DNA of 64,000 nucleotides from Thalassospira profundimaris (GCF_003326675.1 NZ_JPWF01000002.1:434001-498000); one strand, 5' to 3'; shown: positions 24,437 through 33,267, numbered from the stretch's first letter. A program made the numbers and translations. Notes: generated by a model not told the origin, from the sequence alone.

Positions 24437-25330
24437 ATGACAAATAACAGCCCGCAACTTCCGGCATTCATTCAACGCTTTCTTGCCCTTGAACCGGGCG
24501 GAATTTCCCATGCAGGCGGCCTGATGGCCTGCATGATTGGTGTTCTTGCGGCCTGCGCCTGGATGCTTGGCGGCATATCCATGATGATTTCGGCCGGAAT
24601 TGCAGTTGCCCTGATGCTGGCACTGACCCCGATGATCTCGCCGGAAATCCTGATGAAAATCCTGCGTGCCCGACCGCTTTTGGCCCGTGATCATCCCGCC
24701 ATTCATGAAATGGTTCATTTACTGTGTGAACGCGCCGGACTTGGCCATGATCCCAAACTGTTCATCCTGCCGGGCAAGGGCGCCAATGCGATCACCACCG
24801 GCACGGATGACAACACCACAATCGCAATTTCCGATGACGCCCTGCACAACCTGTCACCGCGACAGATGCGGGCGATCCTTGCCCATGAAATCGCCCATGC
24901 ATGGCACGGCGACACCCGCATCCTTTTGATCACCGATGTCCTTTATCGCGCCACATGGACCATTGCCCTGTTTGGACTGGCGATCTTTATCTTTGGCGAC
25001 TTCAATCCGCCTGCATGGATGGTCGTGCTGTTTGGCGCGGTGCCGACAATCAGTTTTTTGCTGCAACGTGCGGTCATTCGCGACCGGGAATTTGCCGCCG
25101 ATCACGGGGCAAGTGATTTGTTAAACGGCCCCGAAGACATGATTGATGCCCTGCTTCATATCGATCAGATCAATCGCAAACGCTTGGGCGTCATCCCCTA
25201 TCGCAGCACCCAGCCCCCCAGCCTGCTTGATACCCATCCATCTGTCACCGCCCGGATCAAGGCGCTTCGCGCGCTTAAACCCGGCACATGGCAGAAATTC
25301 TTTGAAAACCGCAATATGCCCAACCCGTAA
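24437..25330 (+). CDS. M48-family zinc metalloprotease, HtpX-like membrane peptidase
   Basis: This 297-residue protein has two hydrophobic N-terminal segments (about 28-66) and the zinc site HEIAH at 150-154. Another membrane region follows at about 170-210, and the third zinc ligand is probably Glu218 in RDREFAADHGA. This is the HtpX/M48B arrangement. Such proteases face the cytoplasm and remove damaged membrane proteins. It is close in length to E. coli HtpX (about 293). It stands alone at the start of a plus-strand run, six bases before the HNH gene. No heat-shock promoter could be assigned. Confidence 0.85.
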   Translation: MTNNSPQLPAFIQRFLALEPGGISHAGGLMACMIGVLAACAWMLGGISMMISAGIAVALMLALTPMISPEILMKILRARPLLARDHPAIHEMVHLLCERAGLGHDPKLFILPGKGANAITTGTDDNTTIAISDDALHNLSPRQMRAILAHEIAHAWHGDTRILLITDVLYRATWTIALFGLAIFIFGDFNPPAWMVVLFGAVPTISFLLQRAVIRDREFAADHGASDLLNGPEDMIDALLHIDQINRKRLGVIPYRSTQPPSLLDTHPSVTARIKALRALKPGTWQKFFENRNMPNP

Positions 25331-25336
25331 CAGACC

Positions 25337-25672
25337 ATGTTGCCACCCCCTGATAAAAACGGAACTGATCTTGGCCCGTGCCCGATCTGTGAACGTCCAA
25401 TGATCGCTGGCGCCAGTGTTGATCGCCATCACTGGCGCCCGAAATCAAAGGGTGGAACCGAGACCCAATGGCTGCACCGCGTCTGTCATCGCATGATTCA
25501 CCGCCTGCTTGATGAAGCCACGCTTGCACGCGATTACGATGATCCCGCAAAGCTCAAAACCCACCCGGACATCCTTAAATTCATCGCATGGGTCCGTAAA
25601 AAGCCCGCCGACTATGTTGACTGGCCCGAAAGCAGCGGTCGTTACGGGCGTAATCGTGGCAAGCGGCGCTAG
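25337..25672 (+). CDS. Small HNH-type zinc-finger protein
   Basis: This 111-residue protein has a CPIC pair (Cys15, Cys18), then DRHHWRPKSKGG (His31, His32) and CHRMIH (Cys50, His51, His55). Two Cys pairs around His-His and Asn/His positions are typical of HNH nuclease folds. The C-terminus is basic (GRYGRNRGKRR), which would suit nucleic acid binding. Small stand-alone HNH proteins are often unassigned; this one has no phage or restriction neighbours. The start is six bases after the M48 gene, so the two are probably co-transcribed. Catalytic activity is not certain. Confidence 0.7.
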   Translation: MLPPPDKNGTDLGPCPICERPMIAGASVDRHHWRPKSKGGTETQWLHRVCHRMIHRLLDEATLARDYDDPAKLKTHPDILKFIAWVRKKPADYVDWPESSGRYGRNRGKRR

Positions 25673-25815
25673 ATCACGTTGCCTGATCTGTCAAAAGACA
25701 AAACAATTCCCAACTTGACCATTTACCTGTCAGACTAAGACCGATACATGACCCCGTCCCGGGTCCATCATGACAATGCCCGCAGCCGATTAACCGTCTT
25801 TTTCAGGGAAAACCG

Positions 25816-26547
25816 ATGCCAAGCTTTGACATGCTCAATGATCTGATCCCGGTCTTTGTCACGCTTTTTGTGATTATTGACCCGCTGGGTCTGGTTCCGG
25901 TTTTCATTGTCCTGACCCAAGGCACCAGTGCTGCCCATCGTCGTCGCATGGCGATCCGCGCTTGCCTGACCAGCTTTTTCATCCTTGCCGCCTTTGCCCT
26001 GATCGGCGAGGGATTGCTGGGCATTTTCGGCATCCATATGCCAGCCTTCCGCATCGCTGGCGGAACGCTTCTGTTCCTGATCGCGCTTGAAATGCTGTTT
26101 GAAAAACGCAGCCAGAAACGTAACCAGCGCGCCGAACAGGTTCATCAGGAACTCGAAGAAGACCACGAAGCCGAAAAGGCTGAAAAGACGAAATCATCCC
26201 CCACCGCAAACGCCACTGCACCCGGGCCCACAATCCCGGATCACGAAGCAGACGATATTTCGATCTTCCCGATGTCGATCCCGTTCCTCTCAGGTCCCGG
26301 CGCCATCGCCTCGGTCATGCTGTTGATGGGCAAATTCGAAGACAATATCGCCATGCAGGCCAGCGTGATTGGCGTGGTCGCCGTTGTAATGGCCATCGCC
26401 TTTGTCTTCTTCCTGGCATCGAACATCGTCGCCAAACGCCTCAGCCCGACGGTCGCCACTGTGGTATCGCGCCTGCTCGGCATGATCCTTGCGGCCCTTG
26501 CGGTTCAGTTCATCATTGATGGCATCAAGCAGGCGTTTTTCCAGTAA
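25816..26547 (+). CDS. MarC-family integral membrane protein
   Basis: This 243-residue protein has about six hydrophobic segments and opens with FDMLNDLIPVFVTLFVIIDP, with the Pro of IDPLG conserved in MarC proteins. Between membrane segments three and four (about residues 95-145) is a charged Lys/Glu/Gln-rich insert that ends in Pro/Ala-rich sequence. The role of MarC (UPF0056) is unknown; the old link to multiple antibiotic resistance was not upheld. AGGGAAAA lies seven bases before the ATG. It appears to be transcribed on its own. Confidence 0.85.
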   Translation: MPSFDMLNDLIPVFVTLFVIIDPLGLVPVFIVLTQGTSAAHRRRMAIRACLTSFFILAAFALIGEGLLGIFGIHMPAFRIAGGTLLFLIALEMLFEKRSQKRNQRAEQVHQELEEDHEAEKAEKTKSSPTANATAPGPTIPDHEADDISIFPMSIPFLSGPGAIASVMLLMGKFEDNIAMQASVIGVVAVVMAIAFVFFLASNIVAKRLSPTVATVVSRLLGMILAALAVQFIIDGIKQAFFQ

Positions 26548-26644
26548 CGCCCCCCCAACGACGAACAACCTTCCACCATCACTGGCGCACGCCCCTGATC
26601 AAAGCTATACTTCACACAGTTCATGCACCGCACAGAGAAAAGTG

Positions 26645-26935
26645 ATGACGCCGTCAGCAGCACTTGAACGCCACAAGGAAGCCATCCGCAAAGTTGTTGA
26701 ACAACACCATGCAAGCAATGCACGTGTATTTGGCTCTGCTTTGCATGGCAATGACGGCATCAACAGCGATCTTGATATCCTGATTGACCCAACACCTTTG
26801 ACAACCATGCTTGATATTGGCGCCATCCGTTGCGAACTGCGCTCACTGCTTGGCGTTGAAGTCGATGTATTAACTCCCAATGCGTTGCCGGATTCTTTCC
26901 GTCAAAAAGTCCTGCAAGAAGCAAGACCAATATGA
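26645..26935 (+). CDS. mntA: MNT-domain nucleotidyltransferase antitoxin (MntA type)
   Basis: This 96-residue minimal nucleotidyltransferase has VFGSALHGNDGINSDLDILID: the GS motif at 30-31 and the catalytic Asp pair at 42 and 44. A third acidic residue is probably Asp74 in VEVDVLTP. MntA antitoxins inactivate HEPN toxins by adding AMP units to a tyrosine. The start at 26645 is chosen over an upstream in-frame start because the latter would overlap the marC coding region and add an unrelated 52-residue N-terminus. It overlaps the next gene by four bases (ATGA), as in known HEPN/MNT operons. Confidence 0.85.
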   Translation: MTPSAALERHKEAIRKVVEQHHASNARVFGSALHGNDGINSDLDILIDPTPLTTMLDIGAIRCELRSLLGVEVDVLTPNALPDSFRQKVLQEARPI

Positions 26936-27303
26936 CGTATAGCAAAACGCGGCTTCGGGATTATCTTCTCCATATCCGAGAATCTATTGCGCGCATCGAA
27001 CAATATACCAGTGACCATGACGAAACCCGGTTCTTCTCTGATCAGCTTTTGCAGGACGCCGTCATCCGCAATCTGGAGATCATTGGCGAAGCTTCGCGAA
27101 ACATAACGCGAAACTTTCCTGAGATCGCAACAGCCAATTCCAACATCCCATTTGCATTTGCCTATGACATGCGAAATGCGCTGGCGCATGGCTATTTCAA
27201 AGTCGACATGGAAATCGTTTGGAACACAATCCAGCGCGATCTGCCCAACCTTGACCAAAAGGTTGCTGATCTTATTGCCGACACCGACTTTTCCGACAAC
27301 TGA
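26932..27303 (+). CDS. hepT: HEPN-domain toxin (HepT-like ribonuclease)
   Basis: This 123-residue helical protein has RNALAHGY: Arg81, His86 and Tyr88. This is the RX4HXY motif of HepT toxins, in which Arg and His form the RNase site and Tyr is the residue AMPylated by MntA. Length and the four-base overlap with the antitoxin fit the family. All motif residues are present on both partners, so the pair looks functional. The next gene is convergent, 19 bases away. Targets of such toxins include tRNA or mRNA in studied cases; the target here is unknown. Confidence 0.85.
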   Translation: MTYSKTRLRDYLLHIRESIARIEQYTSDHDETRFFSDQLLQDAVIRNLEIIGEASRNITRNFPEIATANSNIPFAFAYDMRNALAHGYFKVDMEIVWNTIQRDLPNLDQKVADLIADTDFSDN

Positions 27304-27322
27304 CATTTACCAAAGCACGAAG

Positions 27323-28342
27323 TCAGCCCGCCTTGGTCAGCGCAACCAGCTCGTCATGCAGGGCCTTGGGGATCGTTACCCCGTTTTGACGGCTGCGTTC
27401 GCGGGCCTCGAACCGGCGTTGTGATGGCAGGCGGGCCCCCTGTGCGATGATGCGTTCAAACAGTTCTTCGGCATGATCAAGATGCTTTTGCGCCTCCGCA
27501 CCAAGGAAGGTTTCCGGGGAAAAGGCGATAATGATCTCGCCGTGATGCGGATTGCCCGGTGCATCTTCGGACGCGGCATGGGTTTCATGGCCCAGCACAT
27601 CACCAATCAGCGGCCCGGCCAGCAAACCGATCATGGTCGAAAGGGCGGAGCCCTTGTGCCCGCCAAATGTCAGCATCGCCCCTTCCAGTGCCTTGGTGGC
27701 GTCCGTGGTCGGCTGGCCATCTTCATCAATCGCCCAGCCTTGCGGAATCTCCTTGCCCGCCCGGCGATGCAGTTCGATCTCACCGCGTGCAATGACGCTG
27801 GTCGCGAAATCAAACGTATAGGGCTTCTTGCCCGGTCGCGGCCATGAAAAGGCAATCGGGTTGGTTCCCAAAAGCGGCTTTGCACCACCTGCGGGCGCGA
27901 CAAAGGCATGGGTCGGCGTCATCGCCAAACCCACCAGCCCTTGGGCGGAGATCTGTTCAACTTCCGGCCACAGGGCCGAGAAATGGAAACTGTTATTGAT
28001 CGCCAGAACCGAAATCCCGCAATGGCGCGCTTTTTCAACCAGATAAGGCAAGCCTGTTTCAAACGATAAAAGCGAACAGCCCTTATGCGCATTGATGCGC
28101 GTGATCGCCGGGGCCTGATCGATGACTTCCGGCAGCACATGGGTATCAAGCCCGCCATTGCGCGCGGTCTGCACGCACCCGATAAGTCGATACAATCCGT
28201 GGGAATGGCATTCGTCAATCTGTGCGGTGACAACACTGCGCACAATGGCACTTGCATGTGCGTTGCCAAACCCGTTGTCTTCAAGCACGGCAAGACCAAG
28301 TTTTTCGGCCTGTTCAATCGATAGGGTGACGGTATCGGTCAT
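27323..28342 (-). CDS. Ldh-family (malate/L-lactate/sulfolactate-type) NAD(P)-dependent dehydrogenase
   Basis: This 339-residue protein belongs to the YiaK/ComC/malate-lactate dehydrogenase 2 superfamily. Recognisable stretches include AQIDECHSHGLYRL near the N-terminus with the conserved His pair, and the LLGTNPIAFSWP and GGHKGSALS loops. It should oxidise a 2-hydroxy acid to the keto acid with NAD(P)+. Exact substrate cannot be read from sequence. The start is placed at MTDTV because GGAAG lies just upstream; an extra eight codons are open. It follows the HPP-CBS gene in the same direction. A 19-bp palindrome lies 26 bases before the start. Confidence 0.85.
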   Translation of the reverse strand: MTDTVTLSIEQAEKLGLAVLEDNGFGNAHASAIVRSVVTAQIDECHSHGLYRLIGCVQTARNGGLDTHVLPEVIDQAPAITRINAHKGCSLLSFETGLPYLVEKARHCGISVLAINNSFHFSALWPEVEQISAQGLVGLAMTPTHAFVAPAGGAKPLLGTNPIAFSWPRPGKKPYTFDFATSVIARGEIELHRRAGKEIPQGWAIDEDGQPTTDATKALEGAMLTFGGHKGSALSTMIGLLAGPLIGDVLGHETHAASEDAPGNPHHGEIIIAFSPETFLGAEAQKHLDHAEELFERIIAQGARLPSQRRFEARERSRQNGVTIPKALHDELVALTKAG

Positions 28343-28367
28343 AGGGGCTTCCAACTCTGTAAACACA

Positions 28368-28386
28368 TTCAGTTCGATGAACTGAA
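28368..28386. promoter_or_regulatory. 19-bp perfect inverted repeat upstream of the Ldh-family gene
   Basis: TTCAGTTCGATGAACTGAA has eight-base arms around GAT. It sits between the HPP-CBS gene and the start of the dehydrogenase, where an operator would be. There is no T-run, so a terminator is less likely. Confidence 0.45.
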
Positions 28387-28398
28387 CTGTGGTGGGGC

Positions 28399-29547
28399 TT
28401 AACTGTTGCTGAGTCCCGCATGGGCAAGGGCAGCAATCAGATCGGTACGGGTAACAATACCGATGATCTTGCTATTTTCAACCACTGGCACCGCATCACA
28501 GGCCCCATCCGCCATCAGAGGCAACAAAGCCGCAATCGGCGTACTTGCCGTCGCACGCGGTTCGGTCACTGACATGATTTCAATGGCGCGTACCGGCACG
28601 CTGCGTTTTCGATCCATCAGGCGCGCCATTGCCGCCATCAAGCCACGATCAAGCCGTAACGCATCTTCACGCGCCCGCCGGATCAGATGGATCTGGAAAA
28701 TCACACCAAGATACTGCCCGCTGCCATCCACCACCGGGAGCGAGGTAAAACTGTGCCGACGAAACAGATCGGCAACCTCGCCAAGGGCAGTATCGGCACT
28801 GACCGTCACCAGATCACGCGACATGATATCGCCCGTGGTTAACGGACCCGTACGATGGGACGCGACCTGCAATTCTGCGGCCCCGATCAGGCGTGCCAAA
28901 TCCTCGACACCAAGATTAAGAGACTGGCGATATTGTTGCAGGATGGCATTAAGTTCATCCTCGTCCAGCCCAAGGCGCTCAATCGGCGGGCGGTCGGATG
29001 TCTGATGAATGCTTTTGTCATCAAAATGCCGAAGCGGATATGTCCGCCCTGTCATGCGGGCATAGGCCATCGCAATCAGAACCAGCACAACGGTAATCGC
29101 CGCCACCGGCGTCAGGACGAACTGAAACCCCATCTCGCTTGCGATATCCGGGCTGAGTGCCGCAACCATCGCAACCGCCCCGCCCGGCGGATGGACCGCA
29201 CGCACCAGAATCATTGCCGAAATGGCAAGCCCGACGGCCAATGCCACCGACAGAACCACATCATCAATCACCAGACAAACCGCGATCCCGACAAATGCCG
29301 CAATCGAATTACCGACAATCGCAGACCAAGGCTGGGCCAACGGACTGTTGGGCACAGCAAACAGCAGTACGGATGACGCTCCGAATGGCGCAATCAGATA
29401 CAGCCCCATCCCTTGCAAATCAAACAAGGACAGCAGAAATCCTGCCACCCCCAAACCGATCAATGCACCAACACCGGCACGAACAACCTCGAACGGTGTA
29501 TCAAAGGGCATCGCAGGCAAAAGCCCGCGAATGTAATTATGTTTCAT
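28399..29547 (-). CDS. HPP-family membrane protein fused to a CBS-domain pair
   Basis: This 382-residue protein has an N-terminal HPP domain of four or five membrane helices (about 20-165) containing the defining VHPPGGAVA motif. A soluble tail follows from about 220 with two CBS repeats (TGDIMSRDLVTVSADT and later VPRAIEIM-type sequence). CBS pairs commonly bind adenosyl ligands and gate transporters. HPP proteins of cyanobacteria and plastids have been linked to nitrite transport, but the fused bacterial form is not well defined. No strong ribosome binding site precedes the ATG. A 16-bp palindrome lies 19 bases upstream. Confidence 0.82.
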   Translation of the reverse strand: MKHNYIRGLLPAMPFDTPFEVVRAGVGALIGLGVAGFLLSLFDLQGMGLYLIAPFGASSVLLFAVPNSPLAQPWSAIVGNSIAAFVGIAVCLVIDDVVLSVALAVGLAISAMILVRAVHPPGGAVAMVAALSPDIASEMGFQFVLTPVAAITVVLVLIAMAYARMTGRTYPLRHFDDKSIHQTSDRPPIERLGLDEDELNAILQQYRQSLNLGVEDLARLIGAAELQVASHRTGPLTTGDIMSRDLVTVSADTALGEVADLFRRHSFTSLPVVDGSGQYLGVIFQIHLIRRAREDALRLDRGLMAAMARLMDRKRSVPVRAIEIMSVTEPRATASTPIAALLPLMADGACDAVPVVENSKIIGIVTRTDLIAALAHAGLSNS

Positions 29548-29565
29548 TGGTACGTTTCACAAATA

Positions 29566-29581
29566 CGTTCAATATTGAACG
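29566..29581. promoter_or_regulatory. Perfect 16-bp palindrome in the HPP-CBS leader
   Basis: CGTTCAATATTGAACG is a perfect palindrome between an AT-rich probable -10 region (TATAAA on the minus strand) and the start codon. It is a candidate operator. It shares GTTC/GAAC half sites with the palindrome at 28368-28386, but the spacing differs. Confidence 0.5.
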
Positions 29582-29726
29582 CAAAAACAGTGTTTAATTT
29601 TTATAAATTGCGTTTGCTTTACGTACTTTGAATCATCTGCTTGGTCAATCTCTCTCACGACATTCCAATCGCAAATGGGAGGACAAGTTGCCCCCATTAT
29701 CCTCACGTGCAATATTTACGCGCAAA

Positions 29727-29862
29727 TCAATCCCAGCGCTTCGCCGCACGCAGGATCGCATCGGCACCGATCTGGTAATGATCATAAAGCGCGATGCTAT
29801 CGCCGCACTGGCCAAAACCGTTCACGCCAAGCGGCGCCACCGCATGGCCATGAACCGATCAA
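29727..29862 (-). pseudogene. Diverged copy of the 3' end (43 codons) of the transketolase-like gene
   Basis: Reading the minus strand gives HGHAVAPLGVNGFGQCGDSI and on to AAKRWD and a TGA stop. This matches the last 43 codons of the intact gene that ends at 30505. Over about 135 bases I count roughly 18-20 differences. Nearly all are silent; only about three residues change (Thr/Ala, Arg/Lys and one near the junction). The copy has no upstream coding sequence. It must descend from a gene that was under selection, so it is not simple decay of a recent local duplication. It lies between the HPP-CBS promoter region and the small inserted gene; the rest of 29,582-29,726 shows nothing recognisable. 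Confidence 0.85.
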
Positions 29863-30015
29863 CTAGTCACCTCTGATTGGCATCACCACGGCATTTTCAC
29901 ATTTGCTCAGTATGAACCTTTATACATTGCCTTTAGCACGTCATTGATAATTTGGATCACGCTTTTGTTAGTATCAGTCAAATATTTCAATATCTGATTA
30001 TCGAAGGAGAAAACA

Positions 30016-30463
30016 ATGTTTACAGGTGCAAACTGGAACTCATACCATAAGAATGGAATACTCGTACTCCTAGGCATCAGCATAACGTGCTTAGCCTATT
30101 TTGCAGACGCAACACTTTCCAATACCGATTATAGAGCCGTTCTTTTTTTCCCATGCATTGGTACCTAGTTTATTAGCTACCGCACTTGCAGCTAGTTCTG
30201 CATTCATGCTTTACAGCAGCAAGACAAGACTATCTAAAGCTAGGAATGGTTTCTGCGTCTCCATCTTCTGCCTGGCCGCAGCTTTCATCAGCGGATTATC
30301 TTGGGGATTTACTGCTGATGCGCATACTACTTTAGTAAGAACCGACTTGAATGAACGTCAGAAACTCAACTGTACTATAAAAGCCATAAACAACTCTGCC
30401 GGTTGGGATATACTTATTCCCGCAAAAGTTGCACAACAAGTGCTCGATGAATGCCGTCAATAA
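30016..30463 (+). pseudogene. Small three-helix membrane protein, apparently frameshifted at a T7 run
   Basis: A strong ribosome binding site (AAGGAG, 30004-30009) precedes ATG 30016. This frame gives MFTGANWNSYHKNG and one hydrophobic helix, then stops at TAG after 50 codons. The next frame then continues with two more hydrophobic helices (SLLATALAASSAFMLY and SIFCLAAAFISGLSWGF) and a soluble end to TAA at 30463. The frames would join if one T were removed from the T7 tract at 30143-30149. This is a mutation, a sequencing error or slippage. The gene is AT-rich and lies between the two copies of the transketolase 3' end, which suggests it arrived by insertion. No family recognised. Confidence 0.6.
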
Positions 30464-30467
30464 AGGG

Positions 30468-30494
30468 TTAGTGAGGGCTACCCGCCCTCACTAA
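30468..30494. terminator. Perfect 11-bp hairpin between convergent genes
   Basis: TTAGTGAGGGC and GCCCTCACTAA pair around a five-base loop. It lies between the stop of the small plus-strand gene (30463) and the stop of the transketolase-like gene (30505). It is well placed as a shared terminator, although neither side has a long T-run. Confidence 0.6.
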
Positions 30495-30504
30495 ACTACA
30501 CAAA

Positions 30505-32889
30505 TTAATCCCAACGCCTTGCCGCCCGCAGGATCGCATCGGTGCCGATCTGGTAGTGATCATATAGCGCGATGCTGTCGCCGCACTGGCCAAAACCGTT
30601 CACACCAAGCGGTGCAACCGCATGACCACGGACCGAACCAAGCCAGGCAAGGGCGGCAGGATGACCATCAATCACCGTGACAAGGCGGGCATCGGATGCC
30701 AGCGGTTTAAGCAGGTTTTCAACATGCGACATTTCGCCCTTTGCCTTGCCTTCAAGGCGCGCGCGTTCCAGATCCTGCCATTCATTGTAAAGCCGGTCGG
30801 TGGAGGTCACGGCCAAAAGGCCCAAGCCCGGATGATCTTCGGAAAGCTTTTCCCAGGCGACAATTGCCTCGGGCGCCATCGCCCCGCAATAAGCGATGAC
30901 CATTTTGCAATCCTTGCCCGGTTCACGCAGCCAATAGCCACCGGAAACGATTTCCGATTTGGTGGCATCGGAAAGATCACGTTCGGGCTGTGCCAGCGGC
31001 TTGGTCGACAGGCGCAAATAAACCGATCCGCCCTTGGGTGCCTGCAAATGATCAAATGACCAGCCCATGATGGTGGCAAGCTCATCACCAAAGCTTGGCT
31101 CAAAGCTGGTCAGGCCGGGCTGCCCCATGCCGATCATCGGGGTCGAGATCGACTGATGCGCGCCCCCTTCCGGGGCAAGGGTAATGCCGCTTGGCGTTGC
31201 CACAACCATGAACCGCGCATCCTGATAACAGGCATAATTAAGCGCATCCAGACCACGCGCAATGAACGGATCATAAAGGGTGCCAATCGGGAATAACCGT
31301 TGCCCGAACAGGCTGTGCGACAGGCCAAGGGCCGCCAGATTCAAAAACAGGTTGTTCTCGGCAATGCCGAGTTCAACATGCTGGCCCTGCGGTGATCTGA
31401 TCCATTTCTGGGCCGAGGGCACCTTGCGTTCGCGGAATTCATCGGCCAGTTCTTCGCGACCAAACAGACCGCGCTGGTTCACAAAGCCGCCAAGGTTGGT
31501 CGACACCGTCACGTCGGGCGATGTGGTCACGATGCGATCCGAAAGATCGCTATCTTTCATCTTCGCCAGTTCATTCAGGATTTTGCCAAATACTTCCTGC
31601 GTGCTGGATGTTTCCACCCGCGCATAGGGCATTTCAGGAATGGCGATGACCTCGGCCATTTTATGACGCGGGGCACGGTCATTGAACGGCGCATTGGCAA
31701 TATAATCGCGGACACGCTCGGCACTGACATCAAGGCCCGCCGCCATATCCCATTCCTGCCCGTCGGCAATTTTGTTCTGAAGCTTGAAGGCATCCATCTG
31801 CGGGATATTCATCAAGCCCGCATGGTTGTCCTTATGACCCTGAAGCGGCGTGGCATAGCCCTTGACGGTATAGGCAATAAACACTGTCGGCTTGTCATTG
31901 GGGACCGCATCAAAGGCATTCAGAACCGCCTCCATGCAATGCCCGCCCAGATTGGTCATCAGATCATGCAGGGCATCATCGTCATAATCGCCAAGCAGGC
32001 TTACCAATGCATTATCGCCGGGCATATCGGACAATATCTGTTTGCGCCACGCCCCCCCGCCCTGGAAAGTCAGGGCCGAATAGATATCGTTTGGCGCATC
32101 ATTCAGCCATTTCTTAAGCGACTTACCACCCGGCTTGGCAAAGGCATCATGAAGCTTGCGGCCATATTTGATGGTGATCACGTTCCAGCCAACCGCACGG
32201 AAGAACCGGCCAATAACCCGGAACAGATGCGCATCAATCATGCCATCAAGGCTTTGGCGGTTATAATCGATCACCCACCAGACATTGCGAATGTCATGCT
32301 TCCAGGTATCCAGAAGCGCCTCATAGATATTGCCTTCATCAAGTTCGGCGTCACCAACAAGGGCAACCATGCGACCGGGCTTTTCACCCTTGGGCAGCAT
32401 ATCCTTGTAACGCAGGTAATCCTGCGTCAGGGCCGCGAAGTTGGTCACCGCCGCACCAAGCCCGACCGAGCCGGTGGAAAAATCAACCTGATCCCCGTCC
32501 TTGGTGCGCGACGGATAGGACTGCGCGCCACCGAACGAACGGAAGTTTTCAAGCTTTTCCTTGGTCTGACGACCGAACAGGTAATTGATTGCATGGAAAA
32601 CGGGGCTTGCATGCGGCTTGACGGCAACCCGGTCCTGCGGACGCAGAACATTGAAATAAAGCGCCGTCATAAGCGTGGTCATGGAAGCACAGCTTGCCTG
32701 ATGGCCGCCAACCTTGATGCCGTCGCGTTTCGGACGCAGATGGTTGGCATTATGGATCGTCCAGCTTGACAGCCAGCGCACCTTCTTTTCGATCTGACCA
32801 AGCATCTCAAGGTCTTCGGCTTTGACATTGCCGGTGCTGGTTGCTTCGATAATTTCGCCGATTTCCGGGGCGGCATCCTGTGCTGACAT
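30505..32889 (-). CDS. Transketolase/AceE-like thiamine diphosphate enzyme
   Basis: This 794-residue protein resembles the homodimeric pyruvate dehydrogenase E1 and transketolase superfamily. The thiamine diphosphate motif begins GDAELDEG (179-186) and ends near Asn210 (VIDYNRQS). His63 and His93 match conserved active-site His positions. It is shorter than AceE (about 887). Alphaproteobacteria carry such proteins annotated simply as transketolase; some are thought to act on keto acids rather than sugar phosphates. No dihydrolipoyl acyltransferase or dehydrogenase gene is adjacent, so assignment as a PDH subunit is not supported. A second copy of its last 43 codons lies about 780 bases downstream. 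Confidence 0.85.
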   Translation of the reverse strand: MSAQDAAPEIGEIIEATSTGNVKAEDLEMLGQIEKKVRWLSSWTIHNANHLRPKRDGIKVGGHQASCASMTTLMTALYFNVLRPQDRVAVKPHASPVFHAINYLFGRQTKEKLENFRSFGGAQSYPSRTKDGDQVDFSTGSVGLGAAVTNFAALTQDYLRYKDMLPKGEKPGRMVALVGDAELDEGNIYEALLDTWKHDIRNVWWVIDYNRQSLDGMIDAHLFRVIGRFFRAVGWNVITIKYGRKLHDAFAKPGGKSLKKWLNDAPNDIYSALTFQGGGAWRKQILSDMPGDNALVSLLGDYDDDALHDLMTNLGGHCMEAVLNAFDAVPNDKPTVFIAYTVKGYATPLQGHKDNHAGLMNIPQMDAFKLQNKIADGQEWDMAAGLDVSAERVRDYIANAPFNDRAPRHKMAEVIAIPEMPYARVETSSTQEVFGKILNELAKMKDSDLSDRIVTTSPDVTVSTNLGGFVNQRGLFGREELADEFRERKVPSAQKWIRSPQGQHVELGIAENNLFLNLAALGLSHSLFGQRLFPIGTLYDPFIARGLDALNYACYQDARFMVVATPSGITLAPEGGAHQSISTPMIGMGQPGLTSFEPSFGDELATIMGWSFDHLQAPKGGSVYLRLSTKPLAQPERDLSDATKSEIVSGGYWLREPGKDCKMVIAYCGAMAPEAIVAWEKLSEDHPGLGLLAVTSTDRLYNEWQDLERARLEGKAKGEMSHVENLLKPLASDARLVTVIDGHPAALAWLGSVRGHAVAPLGVNGFGQCGDSIALYDHYQIGTDAILRAARRWD

Positions 32890-33267
32890 ATTCCTGATCC
32901 CTTTTCACGCCTGATCTTCCGGGTCTCTTTCGGGCGCCTCTTTGGGCCCGTGATATTCCGGTATTGGATTACCGATTTTTAGGCGCCTATTACGGAAATC
33001 AAGGGATGACACATGCATTTCACACAAGATTCGTCACATTTGCTTCAAATGTGGAATCGCCTGCGACAATCCCGCTCGAACCTTCGAATTTCCCGTCTGA
33101 AACAATATTTCGCGGTTTTGAAACTCCTATATGGAAGGGGCGATTCGCCCAGCGAAGTTTCTCAACCATTCTTTCTAAAACTTGAAAGCTCACAACAACT
33201 TTTAATTGACACGAAAACTTGAAATAATAGCAATATATGCATTGCCTAGTATGGATTTGGAGTCCCA
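32890..33267. other. AT-rich intergenic region
   Basis: This 378-base stretch separates the divergent transketolase-like gene and the unknown gene at 33268. Short open frames exist on both strands but have no ribosome binding site or family resemblance. An AT-rich segment (33,195-33,245, including TTGACA at about 33,207) probably holds the promoter for the rightward gene. Confidence 0.45.

Noticed and set aside
26489-26644. A longer N-terminus for the MNT antitoxin
   Set aside because: It would overlap the end of marC and adds Arg/Ser/Pro-rich sequence unlike any MNT protein.
29628-29876. Plus-strand open frame of 82 codons
   Set aside because: It runs across the transketolase remnant, which is clearly coding on the minus strand; there is no separate support.
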